Assembly (NCBI GenBank): GCA_028289605.1
Contig: JANQON010000009.1
Span: 712,548-776,547 of the forward strand
From: Hyphococcus sp.
Lineage (GTDB): Bacteria; Pseudomonadota; Alphaproteobacteria; Caulobacterales; Parvularculaceae
Length of the DNA: 64,000 bases
Direction of reading: 5' to 3'
Position 1 is the stretch's first letter; the number at the start of each line of letters is the position of its first letter. The notes beneath the pieces were generated by a model. That model did no database searches and was not told the origin of the DNA. It saw only the letters and a program-made list of their open reading frames with translations. Shown piece after piece: positions 25,336 through 36,900 of the stretch. The position numbers and the translations under genes are program-made.

Positions 25336-26619
25336 TCACGGTGCGCTGCCGACGCCATCGATAACGACGTAATCGTCGGCCCAGGAAAACGGGTTGCCGG
25401 CATCGGCGGCGCGGGCGCGCAGGTGCATGTCATACATGACGTAACGTCCCACCGGACTGCCGGGCTTGTAGATTCGGAGTTGGTCATCGCCCCAAACGTC
25501 TCGCCAGATCGGTGCGAATTCCGCTCCCGTGACGCCGTTCTTGTTCGCTTTGATACGGACAAGAATGCCTTCAGGATAACGCTGAGATCTATTTCCGCTG
25601 ACGGGCCGCCAATTGCGGCGGTCGTCGAACAGGCCTTGTCCAGAATCATAAATGATTGGTTTGCCATTATAGATCTCCACCGGCTTCATACGATGGGAGC
25701 CATGGCCAAACACGACATCCGCGCCTGCATCGATGCAGAGCCGAGCGATATCATCTTCATACCCGACAATTTCATTGGCGTCCGACAGTCCCCAATGGAA
25801 CGATACGATTTGAAGGTCTGTCTTTTTTGCGAGCGCTTTGATATCGGCGCGAAGCGCTTCGCCGGACGGCGGATGGATATTGAGGACATTGTCAAGCGGC
25901 CGCCCTGGTTTGCGCGCCAAATTTGACACTTTAAACGCGGTGTCCACGCGAATAGGCGCGACGCCGGGACTGTCTTCGCCAGCGACGTGATCATGCAAGT
26001 CATACAGCGCTGTATACTGAAGGATTCCCACGCGAACACCATCGCGCTTTAATATGACCGGTTTACGCGCAGCGGCCATATCCTTGCCGCCGCCGGTTGT
26101 TGCAATCCCAGCCTTGTCAAGCACACTCAGGCTGCGCAGCAGGGCCGCCGGGGGCGCGGAGACGTTGTTCGCGACGCCAACCGCGTCGAAGCCGGCGGCA
26201 ACCAACCCCTCGACCTGGTCGGGATTGGAATGGCGCCAATCCTTATTGCGAATGTCGCTTTTGCGCGGATCGTCGGTTCCCCCGGCAAAAGGCCCTTCAA
26301 GATTGGCGAAGGCGACATCTGCAGCCTTCAGGGTCGGGATCAATGCGCCAAAAGCCGCGCCCGGATTGTCACGATAAGAGATGTTGGTGTCGCCGAGCAG
26401 GAGAATATCGATCTCACCCTCAGCCTTTTCAGACCATTGCCAGGCCTTTCCTGCTTCGCCCACTCCCTGCAAAACATATTGGGAAGACGGTTCGCCAGTC
26501 GGTTCCATGCTGTCTGTGTTTTCGGGCCAGAAAAATGGCGCCTCCTGCTGCGCGTCCGCGGGAAACGCCATCAAGGAAAATGCCGCGATTACCGCTGCCG
26601 ACGCATTCCGCCTCAGCAT
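25336..26619 (-). CDS. CapA-family (PGA_cap) metallophosphatase-like secreted protein
   Basis: A 427-residue protein with a signal peptide (MLRRNASAAVIAAFSLMAFPADAQ). It carries CapA/YwtB-family segments: DILLLGDTNIS, KAADVAFANLEGPFAGG, GFDAVGVANNVS (family form often ANNH), VGILQYTALYDL, LQIVSFHWGLS and ADVVFGHGSHRMKPVEIYNGKPIIYDSGQGLFD. These mark the calcineurin-like metallophosphatase fold of CapA. The family was named from polyglutamate capsule synthesis, but many members stand in glycan loci with unknown roles. Here it precedes the lyase and is probably co-transcribed with it. A TTGGTCTCCAA sequence 45 bp upstream may be a GntR site. Role in the pathway is unknown. Confidence 0.85.
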   Translation of the reverse strand: MLRRNASAAVIAAFSLMAFPADAQQEAPFFWPENTDSMEPTGEPSSQYVLQGVGEAGKAWQWSEKAEGEIDILLLGDTNISYRDNPGAAFGALIPTLKAADVAFANLEGPFAGGTDDPRKSDIRNKDWRHSNPDQVEGLVAAGFDAVGVANNVSAPPAALLRSLSVLDKAGIATTGGGKDMAAARKPVILKRDGVRVGILQYTALYDLHDHVAGEDSPGVAPIRVDTAFKVSNLARKPGRPLDNVLNIHPPSGEALRADIKALAKKTDLQIVSFHWGLSDANEIVGYEDDIARLCIDAGADVVFGHGSHRMKPVEIYNGKPIIYDSGQGLFDDRRNWRPVSGNRSQRYPEGILVRIKANKNGVTGAEFAPIWRDVWGDDQLRIYKPGSPVGRYVMYDMHLRARAADAGNPFSWADDYVVIDGVGSAP

Positions 26620-27135
26620 GTCGCGCTACCTGCGATGTTCATGTCGATCATGTTGAGCAATGATTGGTCTCCAAGCGACACGTTGGCGGCATCGCAGCAT
26701 AAACGGATACGTTGACGGAGGAATTTTTCACAATGTGGACGCTTGCAGCAGCCGTCCCTGGCGTCGGCAGCGATGGTATTCGTAACGTCAATGCACATCA
26801 GCGAAAAACAGCAATGACCGATTTACTGCGGCGCAATCATTGTGCGACCTTGCAGGGCTCAGATTGTTTGACCTGAAGAACAGGCCTTAGTCGCACGGGG
26901 AGAATTAGAAATACAACGGCCCGCACCGTTGGACAGACGACGAGATTTGCCGTCAGAGAGCGTCAGCCGAAAATTGCTGATGCAGTCGCCGGCGATGCCA
27001 TCTAGGAAAAAACGGCCTTTGTGATGGGTCTCGTCAATCCGAACCGCTGAAACGAATCCAATTGACGTCCGCATTCAGCCGAACGCCGTCGCTTCGAAGT
27101 CTCCGCTGATAGTCGGAACGCACTTGTCGCGGCGT
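26620..27135. other. Intergenic region upstream of the CapA-like gene
   Basis: This 516-bp stretch has no gene I can support. A 71-codon leftward reading at 26859-27074 has no ribosome-binding site or recognisable domain. The part nearest 26620 should hold the promoter of the CapA/lyase unit, including the candidate operator at 26664. The rest shows no repeats or RNA structure that I could see. Confidence 0.5.
26664..26674 (-). promoter_or_regulatory. Candidate GntR-type operator upstream of the CapA/lyase unit
   Basis: TTGGTCTCCAA is a TTGG-N3-CCAA dyad within ATTGGTCTCCAAG, sharing its first eight bases with the site at 11977. It lies 45-55 bp upstream of the CapA-like start, a position suitable for repression. 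The match is short, so it could be chance. Confidence 0.35.
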
Positions 27136-27903
27136 CTAATGCGTCTTTCGCTGCTGACGTTTGTGATTTCGTCGCAAGACTACGAGCGCTGCCAATCCGA
27201 ATAGCGGCGCGATCGGCGGCACGGGCACGATCGCAATATTGTCAAGATCCGAGGACAATCCGCCCAGGACGCCTGCGAACAACGAAATTGAGGAAAACGT
27301 AAGCGGATCGATGATGATACTGAACAAAAATGTGTCAGCGACGGAGAAATCAGTATCCGGCGTGTCAGAATCAGCAAGGAACAGTATATCCAGCAACGGG
27401 CCGGCAAATGACGCATCATCCTGCAAGGTCAGCCCCGCTTCCGCTGTGGCGAACTCAAGCGTTGTGTCGTCCACCGAAACAGACGCCGCAACATCGTAGA
27501 CCAGTTCAAACACCAGCTCTACACTGTCTGTAGACGACATATTTTCGATCAGTACAAAGCCGTCTCCAAATGCGAACGAGTCAGCGAGCCCAATCCCAGT
27601 CGCCTCGCCTGTTGCGGCGAGCTCAATCCCAATGGGCGTAGTAAGAAGCGAAGTTGGCGTCGCCGGTGACAACGTGGTTGACGCAGAACTTGTTGCGTCG
27701 CCACTGGAGTCCTCGAGCGTGTCAACTAGCACCGTCTCTCCGTCGACCGACACTTCCGCCGGTCCAGTCCCGGTTGACGTTGCGCTGATGAGCGACAACG
27801 TCGCATCGACTGACGCACTGTAAATGGCTGCGCCGTGCGCTGACGCGAAAAAAGCGCCGCATGCAGCAATGACCGAAAATCCAGCTTTGAATAGATTACA
27901 CAT
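27136..27903 (-). CDS. Secreted protein with a PEP-CTERM-like sorting tail
   Basis: A 255-residue protein with a signal peptide (MCNLFKAGFSVIAACGAFFASAHGA). Its acidic, Ser/Thr-rich body is probably beta-structured (SASVDATLSLISATSTGTG, ELVFELVYDVAASVSVDDT). The end is a tripartite sorting signal: VPVPPIAPLFGLAALVVLRRNHKRQQ has the VPxP motif, a hydrophobic helix and a basic tail typical of PEP-CTERM/VPxPA-CTERM proteins processed by exosortases. Such proteins usually end up in extracellular or envelope matrix. No exosortase gene is seen in the window. The start lies 28 bp downstream of the giant autotransporter's stop in the same direction, so co-transcription is likely. The function of the body is unknown. 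Confidence 0.8.
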   Translation of the reverse strand: MCNLFKAGFSVIAACGAFFASAHGAAIYSASVDATLSLISATSTGTGPAEVSVDGETVLVDTLEDSSGDATSSASTTLSPATPTSLLTTPIGIELAATGEATGIGLADSFAFGDGFVLIENMSSTDSVELVFELVYDVAASVSVDDTTLEFATAEAGLTLQDDASFAGPLLDILFLADSDTPDTDFSVADTFLFSIIIDPLTFSSISLFAGVLGGLSSDLDNIAIVPVPPIAPLFGLAALVVLRRNHKRQQRKTH

Positions 27904-27931
27904 GATGATGACCCTTACCCCATCTCAGATC

Positions 27932-30900
27932 TTAAAACTTTACGACGGCGCGAATTTCTCCGACGACGCCGCTCCGCCGGCTTCCGACTTCGCTGAGCGC
28001 TGAAGCCGTGAATTGTATTGCGTCACGGCCCGAGACCTGTAGGCCCGCCCCAGCCCGAAACGCATTTTCGTTCTGAAGCTCATCGCGCAACTCAAATCGA
28101 TAGTCCGGCATATCAGCAAAAAACGCATCTACGCTGGTTTCATCATTGTGCCGATGGATCGCCGACAATGCAAGAAACGGATTGACCGCGGCATCGCCCA
28201 CCTTGAATTCGTGGCGCATGCGAACGCCGAACTCGCTTTCGAGTCGCGTCGATTGGCCGCCTTCTACGTTGACGCCCAATCCACTGTTTGAAGACTGAGC
28301 GGACGCAACTCCATCGACGAATCGATAGGTCAGCGCGCCGAAGATTTCCGGCGACCCGATCACGTCGAAGCGCCGACCGGCCTCAATGCTGGCGCCGAGC
28401 ATGCTGTTGTGGTTTCGGAACCCATATTCAGCGGCCTCATTGACGCCATTGAGCACGGCGGCGCCGACATCCGATCGCCCCCAACTGAACGCGGCCGTTG
28501 CGTAACCCAGTTCGCCGAGCAGGGCCGCGCCGTAGAGCCGGGCGGTCGTCGACGCGAACGCGGCGCCGTTATTGGTCGCGTCAACAAGCGATCCGTCGCT
28601 CTGCAGGCGCATCATCGATCCGCCGATCAACGCATCGCCGAATTGGACATCTACGCCGCCCGCCATACCATAAACGTCGCCTGGAAGACGATCAAAAGCC
28701 GTTGGCAGAAGGTTGCCGCCGCCCATCGGAGTCGCCCACGCGACGACGCCCTTCGAAGACGCTTTCGTCTCCGATAACAATAGCCCGCCCGGCAATTCCG
28801 CGCGCGCGGCCGCGCGATCGGTAAGGCTTGCAATACGATGATCGACTGTCGCGCCCGACGTGATCAACAGGGCGTCAGAAAGCGACAGGCCGTCCGTAGA
28901 AAGCGTCGGCGCCATGCCCGTAACCGCCGCGGAAACGGCTGCGGCGCTATTCATCGATTGCAGCGAAGCGATGGCGCTCGCTACAGACCCCGACGCCGTC
29001 GGCGTCGCGCCGTCGAGGGCCTGTACGAACGATGTCGTCGCCGCACTGACTGGCGCGGCGACAGTCATGATTGCATTAACGTCCGCCGTAACGCGATAGC
29101 CGGTTGGCGTGTATTCGCCTGAGAATGAGCGAAGCGGCGTCGCATCAGGCAGAGTAACATCGTCAAAGGCGCCGGATCGAGCAGAGCCGGAAACAACATC
29201 GTATGTTGTTCCATCCGCAAAGGCGACATTGTCGACGGCGTTCACGGTAAGATCGCCGTCTAACGCCATCAGATTGTCGCTGGCGAATTGACCGACCCCG
29301 CCGTCGCCGAAAACTGCCGTAACAACGTTCGTGCTGTCCGAAAGAAAGACGGGTCCGGAGAAACGCAACGTTCCTTCCTCAACAATGACGTCGCGATCGA
29401 GGAAATTGCCCGCAGCCGGGATTGGAATCGGAAATCCGGGTCGCCTGATGGTGCGTATGGAAATGTTCGAAATGTCCGCGACCCCGGGACCATTCTTGAC
29501 GAAGCGTTCAAAGCTCTGACCCGACGCCGCGTAGGATAGCGCCCCCCCGACCTCAAGCGTATCGACGCCAGATCCTGCGGTCACCGAGCCGACGATTGAA
29601 TAGCCCGGCTCAAGACGAAGCGTATCATCGCCCGCGCCGAGATTGATCGCGGTTCCGCCCGATGCGTTAATGGCGCCGGCGTTGGTGAAATAATCAGCGC
29701 CGTCTCCCGTTTGAACGCCGACGATTGTCCTCGACGTCGAGCCGTTGGGCGTCCTGTCCCCCTCAACTTCACCGGTCAAGGTTACGGTGCCGCCGATGCA
29801 CCGGCCGTTGATGATGACGCCGATGCAGGTCGTGAGGGAGCCGACAGTCGCCTTGCGGGTAGCGCTTCGGCTTGGCGTAGCAGAAACTGAAATCGTTCCC
29901 GTGTTGGTAATTGTGTCATCGCCGTTGCCGGTGATGATTCCATAGGCTTGCGCTCGCAGCGCATTGGCCGTTGTCTCAGCCGTGGCGTCGCCGTCCGGCC
30001 CTCTGCCGGTCGCTTCTGCTCGCGCCTCGGCATAAGGGTCAGATACAACAGTAAGGGATCCGCTGTTGACGATCGTGTTGTTTCCATCGCCGGCGTGAAT
30101 TCCATATGCTTCCGCGTCGTTCACGTTGACCGTGGCATAGGCGAATGCGTCAACACTCAGACTGAAAGACCCTAGAGCGGACGCTCGAGCGATCGCTCGG
30201 TCGGCCTCTGGCTCGCTCTCAACATAGATGGTTCCGGCATTGTCGATCGTGTCGTCCAGCCCGCCGCTGCGCACGCCATAAGCGTGCACATTGTTCATGT
30301 CGATCGTCGCGGTCGCTCTTCCATCCGGATCGCGAAGGATGTCGAGCCCCGTTCCCCTGCCAGTCGCCGACGAAGCGGCGTCGGGACGATTTCGTACGTC
30401 GAGAACGCCGTCATTGTCGAATGTCAAAGCGCCCGAAAGGCTTTCAACGCCTGTTACTCGCGAATTGTTGACGTATGCGCGTCCGCGCGCATCGCCGTCG
30501 CCGCTGATACTGGAATTGCCCGTCGCCGTTGCGGCGCCGGACGAAAATGCAAAGGACTCAACCTTGATCTCCGCGCCGGCGGCGTTTGTCACACTGTGAC
30601 TGCCGTCGCCGAGCCTGACCCCGCGGAGATTGACGTTCGAATAGGCGCGCGCTTCTGAGTCAGCATTGACGTTGATCGATCCCGTCACGCCCGTTGCGTT
30701 AGCAAAAGCCCGGGATGTGCCGCGCAGCGAAGAATCGCGATTGCCGAAATGCTTCAAAATAGCATCACCGGTATTTACGATCGTCGTGCTTTTTTGAGAG
30801 TCAAAAAAGAGCGTGCCGAAGGCGTTGTTGGTGCTGCGAGATTCGGCCCTGCCGTCGGAAAAAATGACCGCGTTCGTGACCGTGTTCTCCGCCTTGGTTG

Positions 30901-33900
30901 TTGTGGTGATATTGGCGGTAATGGTCCCGTTGTTGATCAGCGTGTCTTCGCCGTCGCCGCCATAAAGACCGATGGAATTTGAACGCGCCACCAATTGCGA
31001 CGCAGCATTCGTGGACCCAATTGACCCGCCGGCCGCACCTGATCCGGTAGTCCGCGATTCCGAATCCGCGAGGATGACGCCGTTGTTAATGAGGGTATCG
31101 TCGCCGGCGTCCCCGTTGACGGCGAAGGCTTCGGCGCGCGACGTGGCGCTTGCCGAACCGGACGCGCTGCCGGCGACAAAGGCGAATTGCGAATTCGACG
31201 TTGACACCTGAGCGTATCCGAAGGTGTTCAGCGCACCAGCGACTTCAATCGTATCGGCGTCGGCGCCGCCGCTGGCGCCGCGGCCATAGGCGCGCGCTTC
31301 AACGCCGGACCGATTGGAGCTTGCTGCGCCGATGCCGACATCGACATTTGTGTTCAATGTAACGCGCGCGTCGGCGATGCTTGTCGCCGTTCCGTCGATC
31401 AGGATGTCGTCGAGACCGCTGTCGCCGAAGAAACCGTAGGTCCAGGCGTCCGCGCCGGCTGCGCCGCCGCCGCCGGAGAATCCGACAGCTGAAAGAGAGG
31501 AAGACCGAAATGTTCCGCGCGCATCCGAACGCGCCGTCAATGCGCCGGTATTATAAAGGAAGTCATCCCCTGCGCCGCCATGCAGACCGTAAAGGCGCGT
31601 CGTGCCGCTGACATCGCCCCCGGCGCTTGATGCGCCCGCTGCGGTGAAGCTGGCGCCGTTGGAATTCGCGATGCCGTCGGCGTTCAGAATGATCTCGCCA
31701 AAATTGAACAGATCGTCATTGCCGTCGCCGCCGGCGAGCCCCGTTCCCCACGCTCTCGCCCGCATCAAACCATTTAGGGCCGCCGCGCCGAAGATATTAG
31801 TGCTGCTGTCGTCAGCATTCGTCGTCGCGCGAGACAAAATATCGATTACGCCGTCCAGCTCATTGACGATTTCATCGTCGTCTTCATCACCGCTTAAGCC
31901 GATACCGTCCGAAGTGGAAAACAATCCGCCGGCCGCATTGACGGCTGACGAGCCGATTACAACGACACTGCTGGAATTCGCGTTTGTCGTCGCCTGCAAA
32001 TCGACATCGATCTCGCCGCTGTTTGAGAGTTCGTCCGCGCCCGATCCGCCGACGATGCCGGCGGCGCTCGCCACGATATCAGTTTCAACCGATGCGCCGC
32101 CATCCGCGCCGGCGACCGCGACGCTGACGCGTCCGACCCTGCCGGCGGCGGTCGAATTCAAATCAAATCTGTCCGTATTACGAACAACGTCGTCGCCGTC
32201 GCCAGCGTCTACGCCGACCGCACGCGCATTGGCGCGACTGGAGGCGTCCCCCAACAATGCGCCCCCGACCGTCACCTCGACATTTTGCGCAATGCCGGTC
32301 GCGGTCGACGTTGCAACGCCTTCGCCGTTGTTGACGATGACGTCGCCGCCGCCGCCGCCCGCCATGATAAGGGACGTTGCTGTTATCGCCGCGTCCGTAT
32401 CGCCGTCCGAGGCGCCGAAAATGACAACGGACGTACTGTTGGCGCCCGCCGACGCCGTAGCCGTTGACGTCGCAACGCCGTTGTTCGTCAAGGTGTCGTC
32501 GTCGCCTTCGCCGTCGATGCCCACAGAACGCGCTGCGAACGTTGTCTCCGCATTGCCCAACCCTGCGCCGGCGAGCGTCACGTTGACAACGCCGGCCCCG
32601 CCAACCGCCGTCGCAGCGCTGATGACCGCGCCGTCATTTATCGCCGTATCTTCGCCGTCGCCGCCCAGAATGCCGGCTGCATCGGCGTCCGCAGTTAAAT
32701 TGCCGTCGCCCGTGTCAACGCTGGCGCCGGCGACCGTCACGTCGACACCGTCGGCGTCGAGGCTAGACACGGCGATTGACGTTAATGATGCATTGTTCTG
32801 AAGCGTGTCGCTGTCATCGCCGCCATCAAGGCCGGCGGCGTCGGCGGTGCTGGTGCTTGAGATTGACCCGATGCTCGCGCCCGCGACGACAATGCGATTA
32901 CGACCGACATCGATATTTGAGCGCGCCATGGACGTGGCCGCGCCGTTGTTTGTGAGCATGTCGCGGCCTGCGCCGCCGTCAAGGCCGCGCGCCGTTGCAA
33001 TCGCTTCGGGCGCCGCTGTGGCGCTGGCCGCGCCGGCGAGTTCGACCAGTGTGACGCTGCCCCTCGCGGTCGCCGTCGCCAAAGACGTTCCGGTCCCCGA
33101 AAAGGTCAGAGCGTCGCCGCCGTCCTCGCCGCTCGCAAAACTAGAAGTTGCGGCGGCGATCGGCGACATTTCGCCGAAAGAGGCGCCGACGACATTCGCG
33201 GCGCCGACGTCATTTTCCGACGTTGCGTTGGCGGAGACCAAAACCGTGCCGCCAATCTCGCCTGCATCGGTTTCATTGCCGCCGAGATAACCGAAACTCT
33301 GAGCGTCCGCGCGCGCGCCCGCATCCGCTTCGTCGCCGAACGCAGCGCCAAGGAGATTCACGCTCGTGACGGTGGCGTTAACGTCCGCCACAGCGGTTGA
33401 TGTCAGGGTATCAGTCAGCAGAAAGGTATTTGACCCCTCCCCTCCGGCGGCGCCGGCGGCGACTGCGTTTGCAACCGTCGAAACGTCAGCAAATGACGCG
33501 CCGGTCAAATTGACGGCTACTGACGTTCCGCGCACATCCGCCGTCGCCGTTTGTCGCAAGTCGCCGTCGCTGAACAGCATGTCCGCGCCGTCGCCCCCGA
33601 ACAGGCCATACGCCGTCGCGTTGGAAACCGTCGATAGATCGCCGACTGTGCCGCCGATCATCGTGACTTGGACCAGATCGCCCGAGACATCCGACGTCGC
33701 ATTCGTTGTTAATAGGCCGAAATTCCGAAGATCGTCGCCGCCGACGCCGCCATGCATCCCATAAGCAAATGCGTTGGCGTCGGTGTTGAGGTCGCCGACA
33801 TTGCCGCCGGCTGGAATCACGGATACGGCCGGCGCGTTTGCGAGGGCCGTAGAGGCGATATTGATCGTCGATTGGCTGAGGAGCGAATCGCCGCCTGAGC

Positions 33901-36900
33901 CGCCAAACAATCCGATTGCGCGCGATGTGGCGTCCGTGTCGCCGATGATGGCGACGCCCCCGAAACCGTTGTAGGAGCCGCTGACCCCGACGCTTACGGC
34001 GCTTGATTGGGCGCGCGAATTGACGGTGAGAATGTCGGCGAGATGTTCGACCGTATCGTCTTCGGCCGCATCGTCCGTCGGCGCGTCCTCTTCGTTAAGC
34101 CCGTCGTCGTCGCCCGCAAGGCCAACCGCCAGGGCGTCAGACGTCGTCCGGGCGCTCACGACTGCGCCGCCAGCGGAGAATACGCCGGCGTTGACGTTAA
34201 CCGCGACCGACGTGTTCGCTGCGTCGGCGTTGGCGTCAGCCGTCAGCGCACCGGCGTTCTGAACGACGTCTGCTCCCGCGCCGCCATCCATGCCCACAGC
34301 AGTTGCGTCCGCCCGGGTGTCCGACAAAAGGCCCGCGCCGCCCAACGCGACGCCGATCGATACGCTGCCCGAAACGTTCACGCCGACCGTGTTGGCGTCG
34401 CCGACCGCCGTCGCCGTTAGCGTTCCGGCATTGAGCAAAGCGTCGCTGTCTGCGCCGCCGTCAACGCCTGTCGCCTCGCCGCTCGCGGTCACGGACGTAT
34501 CGCTCAACGAACCGCTGATGGCGCCGCCGATCATGGAGCCGCTGAGCGCGACGTTCACGCCTTCGGTTTTAGCTTTGCCGGTCGCATCTGCGACGACAAT
34601 GTCGGCGTTTTGGAATACATCGGCGCCGGCGCCGAGATCGACGGCTGTCGCATCCGCATCGCCGGTCAAGCCGGCTTTCGCAAGAGAGGCTGCGAGACCA
34701 ACGCCAATTCCCGGATTCGCCATGGTGCCGATCACGGCGCCGACGCTGACGCCGACATTGGTGGAACTGGCGTCCGCAAGCGACTCCGCGCGGATCTCCG
34801 CGTCCGGCGCGTCATCCAACAGGGCGTCGCTATCGTTAATGACAGTATCGTCGTCGTCGCCGGTTGCGATGGTGGTCGCGGCGGCGAACGCGTCCGTTGT
34901 GCCGTCAACAAGCGCGCCGCCGGCGGCGACGCCGAGATTCGTTCCGCCGATGCCGACATTGACTGCATTGGATCGACTCACAGCGTCGGCGTCGGATTTC
35001 AGCACGCTCGCATTGGTGACGATGTCGCCGCCCGCGCCGAAATCGAGCAGAGTCGCGTTTGCGTCTGCAGTATTTGACGTCTTCATCGCCGCAACGCCGG
35101 CGGCGACGCCAGTCAACGTCACTGCGCCGCCAACGCCTACGCCTGTAGAGGTTGCATTGGCGTCGGCTGTCGCCGTCATGTCAGCAAGGCCGGTGAACAC
35201 GTCGTCAGCGTCAAAGCTGACAAGCGCGCCGGCTTCAGCAGTCGCCGTGTTCTCCGAACTCACAAGCGGGACGGCAAAGCTCACCCCGGCCTTTGTCGCG
35301 GCAAGGTCGACGGAGACGGTTGTCCGCGTTGATGTCGCCGTCGCGTCGGCGTCGATTTCACCGATGCTGACGAAACTGGCGTCCACATCAAGATCGTCCA
35401 GAGACCTTTCAACGCCAATGGCCCGAGACGCCGCTGATTGATCCGCCGACGCAAGACCGGACGTCAGAGACAACCCGGCCATCGTGTTGACAACGACGTC
35501 GAGGCCGACAGAGGTCGACGTCGCTTCTGAGTTTGCGACGGCGTTGATCGCACCGGTGTGGGTGACAGAGTCAGCGCCGAGGCCGTCGCGAACGCCCGTC
35601 GCCGTCGCTAAAGCGCTGATGTCTTTGTCGAGGATGACAGCGTTTACGCCGCCGCCGTTTTTGATAATGCTGACGCCGAGCGTTACGTCTGTGCTGCTCG
35701 CAAAAGCGTCCGCGTTGCTGGACAAAACGCCCGCATTGTTAACCGAGTCGTACCCCTCGCCGGCGTCAATACCGTCGGCGATCGCCGTGGCGCTTGTGCT
35801 GGATATGATCACTGGCGCTTCGATTTGCAGCGCTTTTTCCTCAAAAGCAGCCGTGAACGAGTATTGGCCGGAGACGGCGTCCGCGTCAGCGGTTGCGGAT
35901 ATGGCGCCCGTGTTCGAAATCATATCGCCGCCGCCATTGCCGGCGAGGCCGGCGCTGCGCGCGACGGCGTTGGAAGCGGTGTTAAACACCGCGCTGTTGA
36001 CGCTGAACGGCTCGTCCGGGTCTGTGTCCTTTAGCACGTCAAAGCCGCTGATGTTCACGCCGGTGGCGATGGTGTTCGACTGCGCCGTCATGGCGATAAC
36101 GCCGCTGTTGTCGATCACATCGCCGCCGGCGCCTCCCCGCACGCCGTCGGCGAAGGCCGCGGCGTCTGCGCTGTAATCCAAAAAGCCGATGCCGAAAGCG
36201 TCCAGGACTTTTTCCGCGGCGGTCGGCTGTAACGCGCCGCCGCCGGATGGCGATCCGCCTGATGAATTTGATTGGAAGGCTTCACTCAACGGCACACCGA
36301 TCGAGATGCTGGTCGCGACGCCTTCGGCGTTCGCCGTTCCCGTAATCGCGCCCGCATTGGTGAGGACATCCGCGCCGCCGACTGTCGCGCCCCGCTCATC
36401 TCCCCGCAGTCCGACAACCTCAGCAATGGCGCCTTGGGCAAGCCCTTCTTCGCCGCCGCCGGAGCCGGCGAATTCTTCGATGACCGTTACAATAGCGTTT
36501 GTAGAAATGCCGCCGTCGGAAATCGAAATGCCAAGTTGGAGATGATCGGCGTCGGCGGACAAGTTGATAGCGCCGTTATTGGCAACGCGGTCGCTGCTTG
36601 CGCCGCCGTCCATGCCCGTTGCAACAGCCAAAGACAGCGATGACGGTTCGGTGTCCGGCAGCAAGGCTGTCGGCAAGGAGGCTTCCTTGACCGTTGCGGT
36701 AATTGCGTCTTCGCGCGTCAACGATGTGGCGGTCGCCGAAAGCGCCCCATTGTTCGTTAGCCGGTCAGCGCCGCCGCCGCCCGCCATCGCTGCGGCGATC
36801 GCACGAGACTGATTGGCGTCGTTCGCGCCGACGATCGTAATCCGTTGAAGGAGCAAGTTGGCGACCGTCGCCTGCGCCCCAGCGTTCGCCGAAACCGAGC

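Noticed and set aside
25284..25667. N-terminal extension of the heparinase-like protein
   Set aside because: It overlaps the CapA-like gene in another frame and would bury the lipoprotein signal at 25283, which has GGAGG in front of it.
26859..27074. A 71-codon leftward frame in the longest intergenic gap
   Set aside because: It has no ribosome-binding site, signal or recognisable domain. It could be a gene remnant, but nothing supports that.
31602..32801. A 399-codon open frame on the + strand inside the autotransporter gene, with others at 34290-35441 and 35484-36176
   Set aside because: They are antisense to the repeat-rich passenger. The translations are Pro/Ser/Ala-rich without domain signals or ribosome-binding sites, as expected when a GC-biased repeat gene leaves an opposite frame open.
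29890..36790. Possible CRISPR or DNA satellite array
   Set aside because: The repetition is in frame at protein level, with spacing over 150 bp and diverged DNA; there are no short identical direct repeats with unique spacers and no cas genes.
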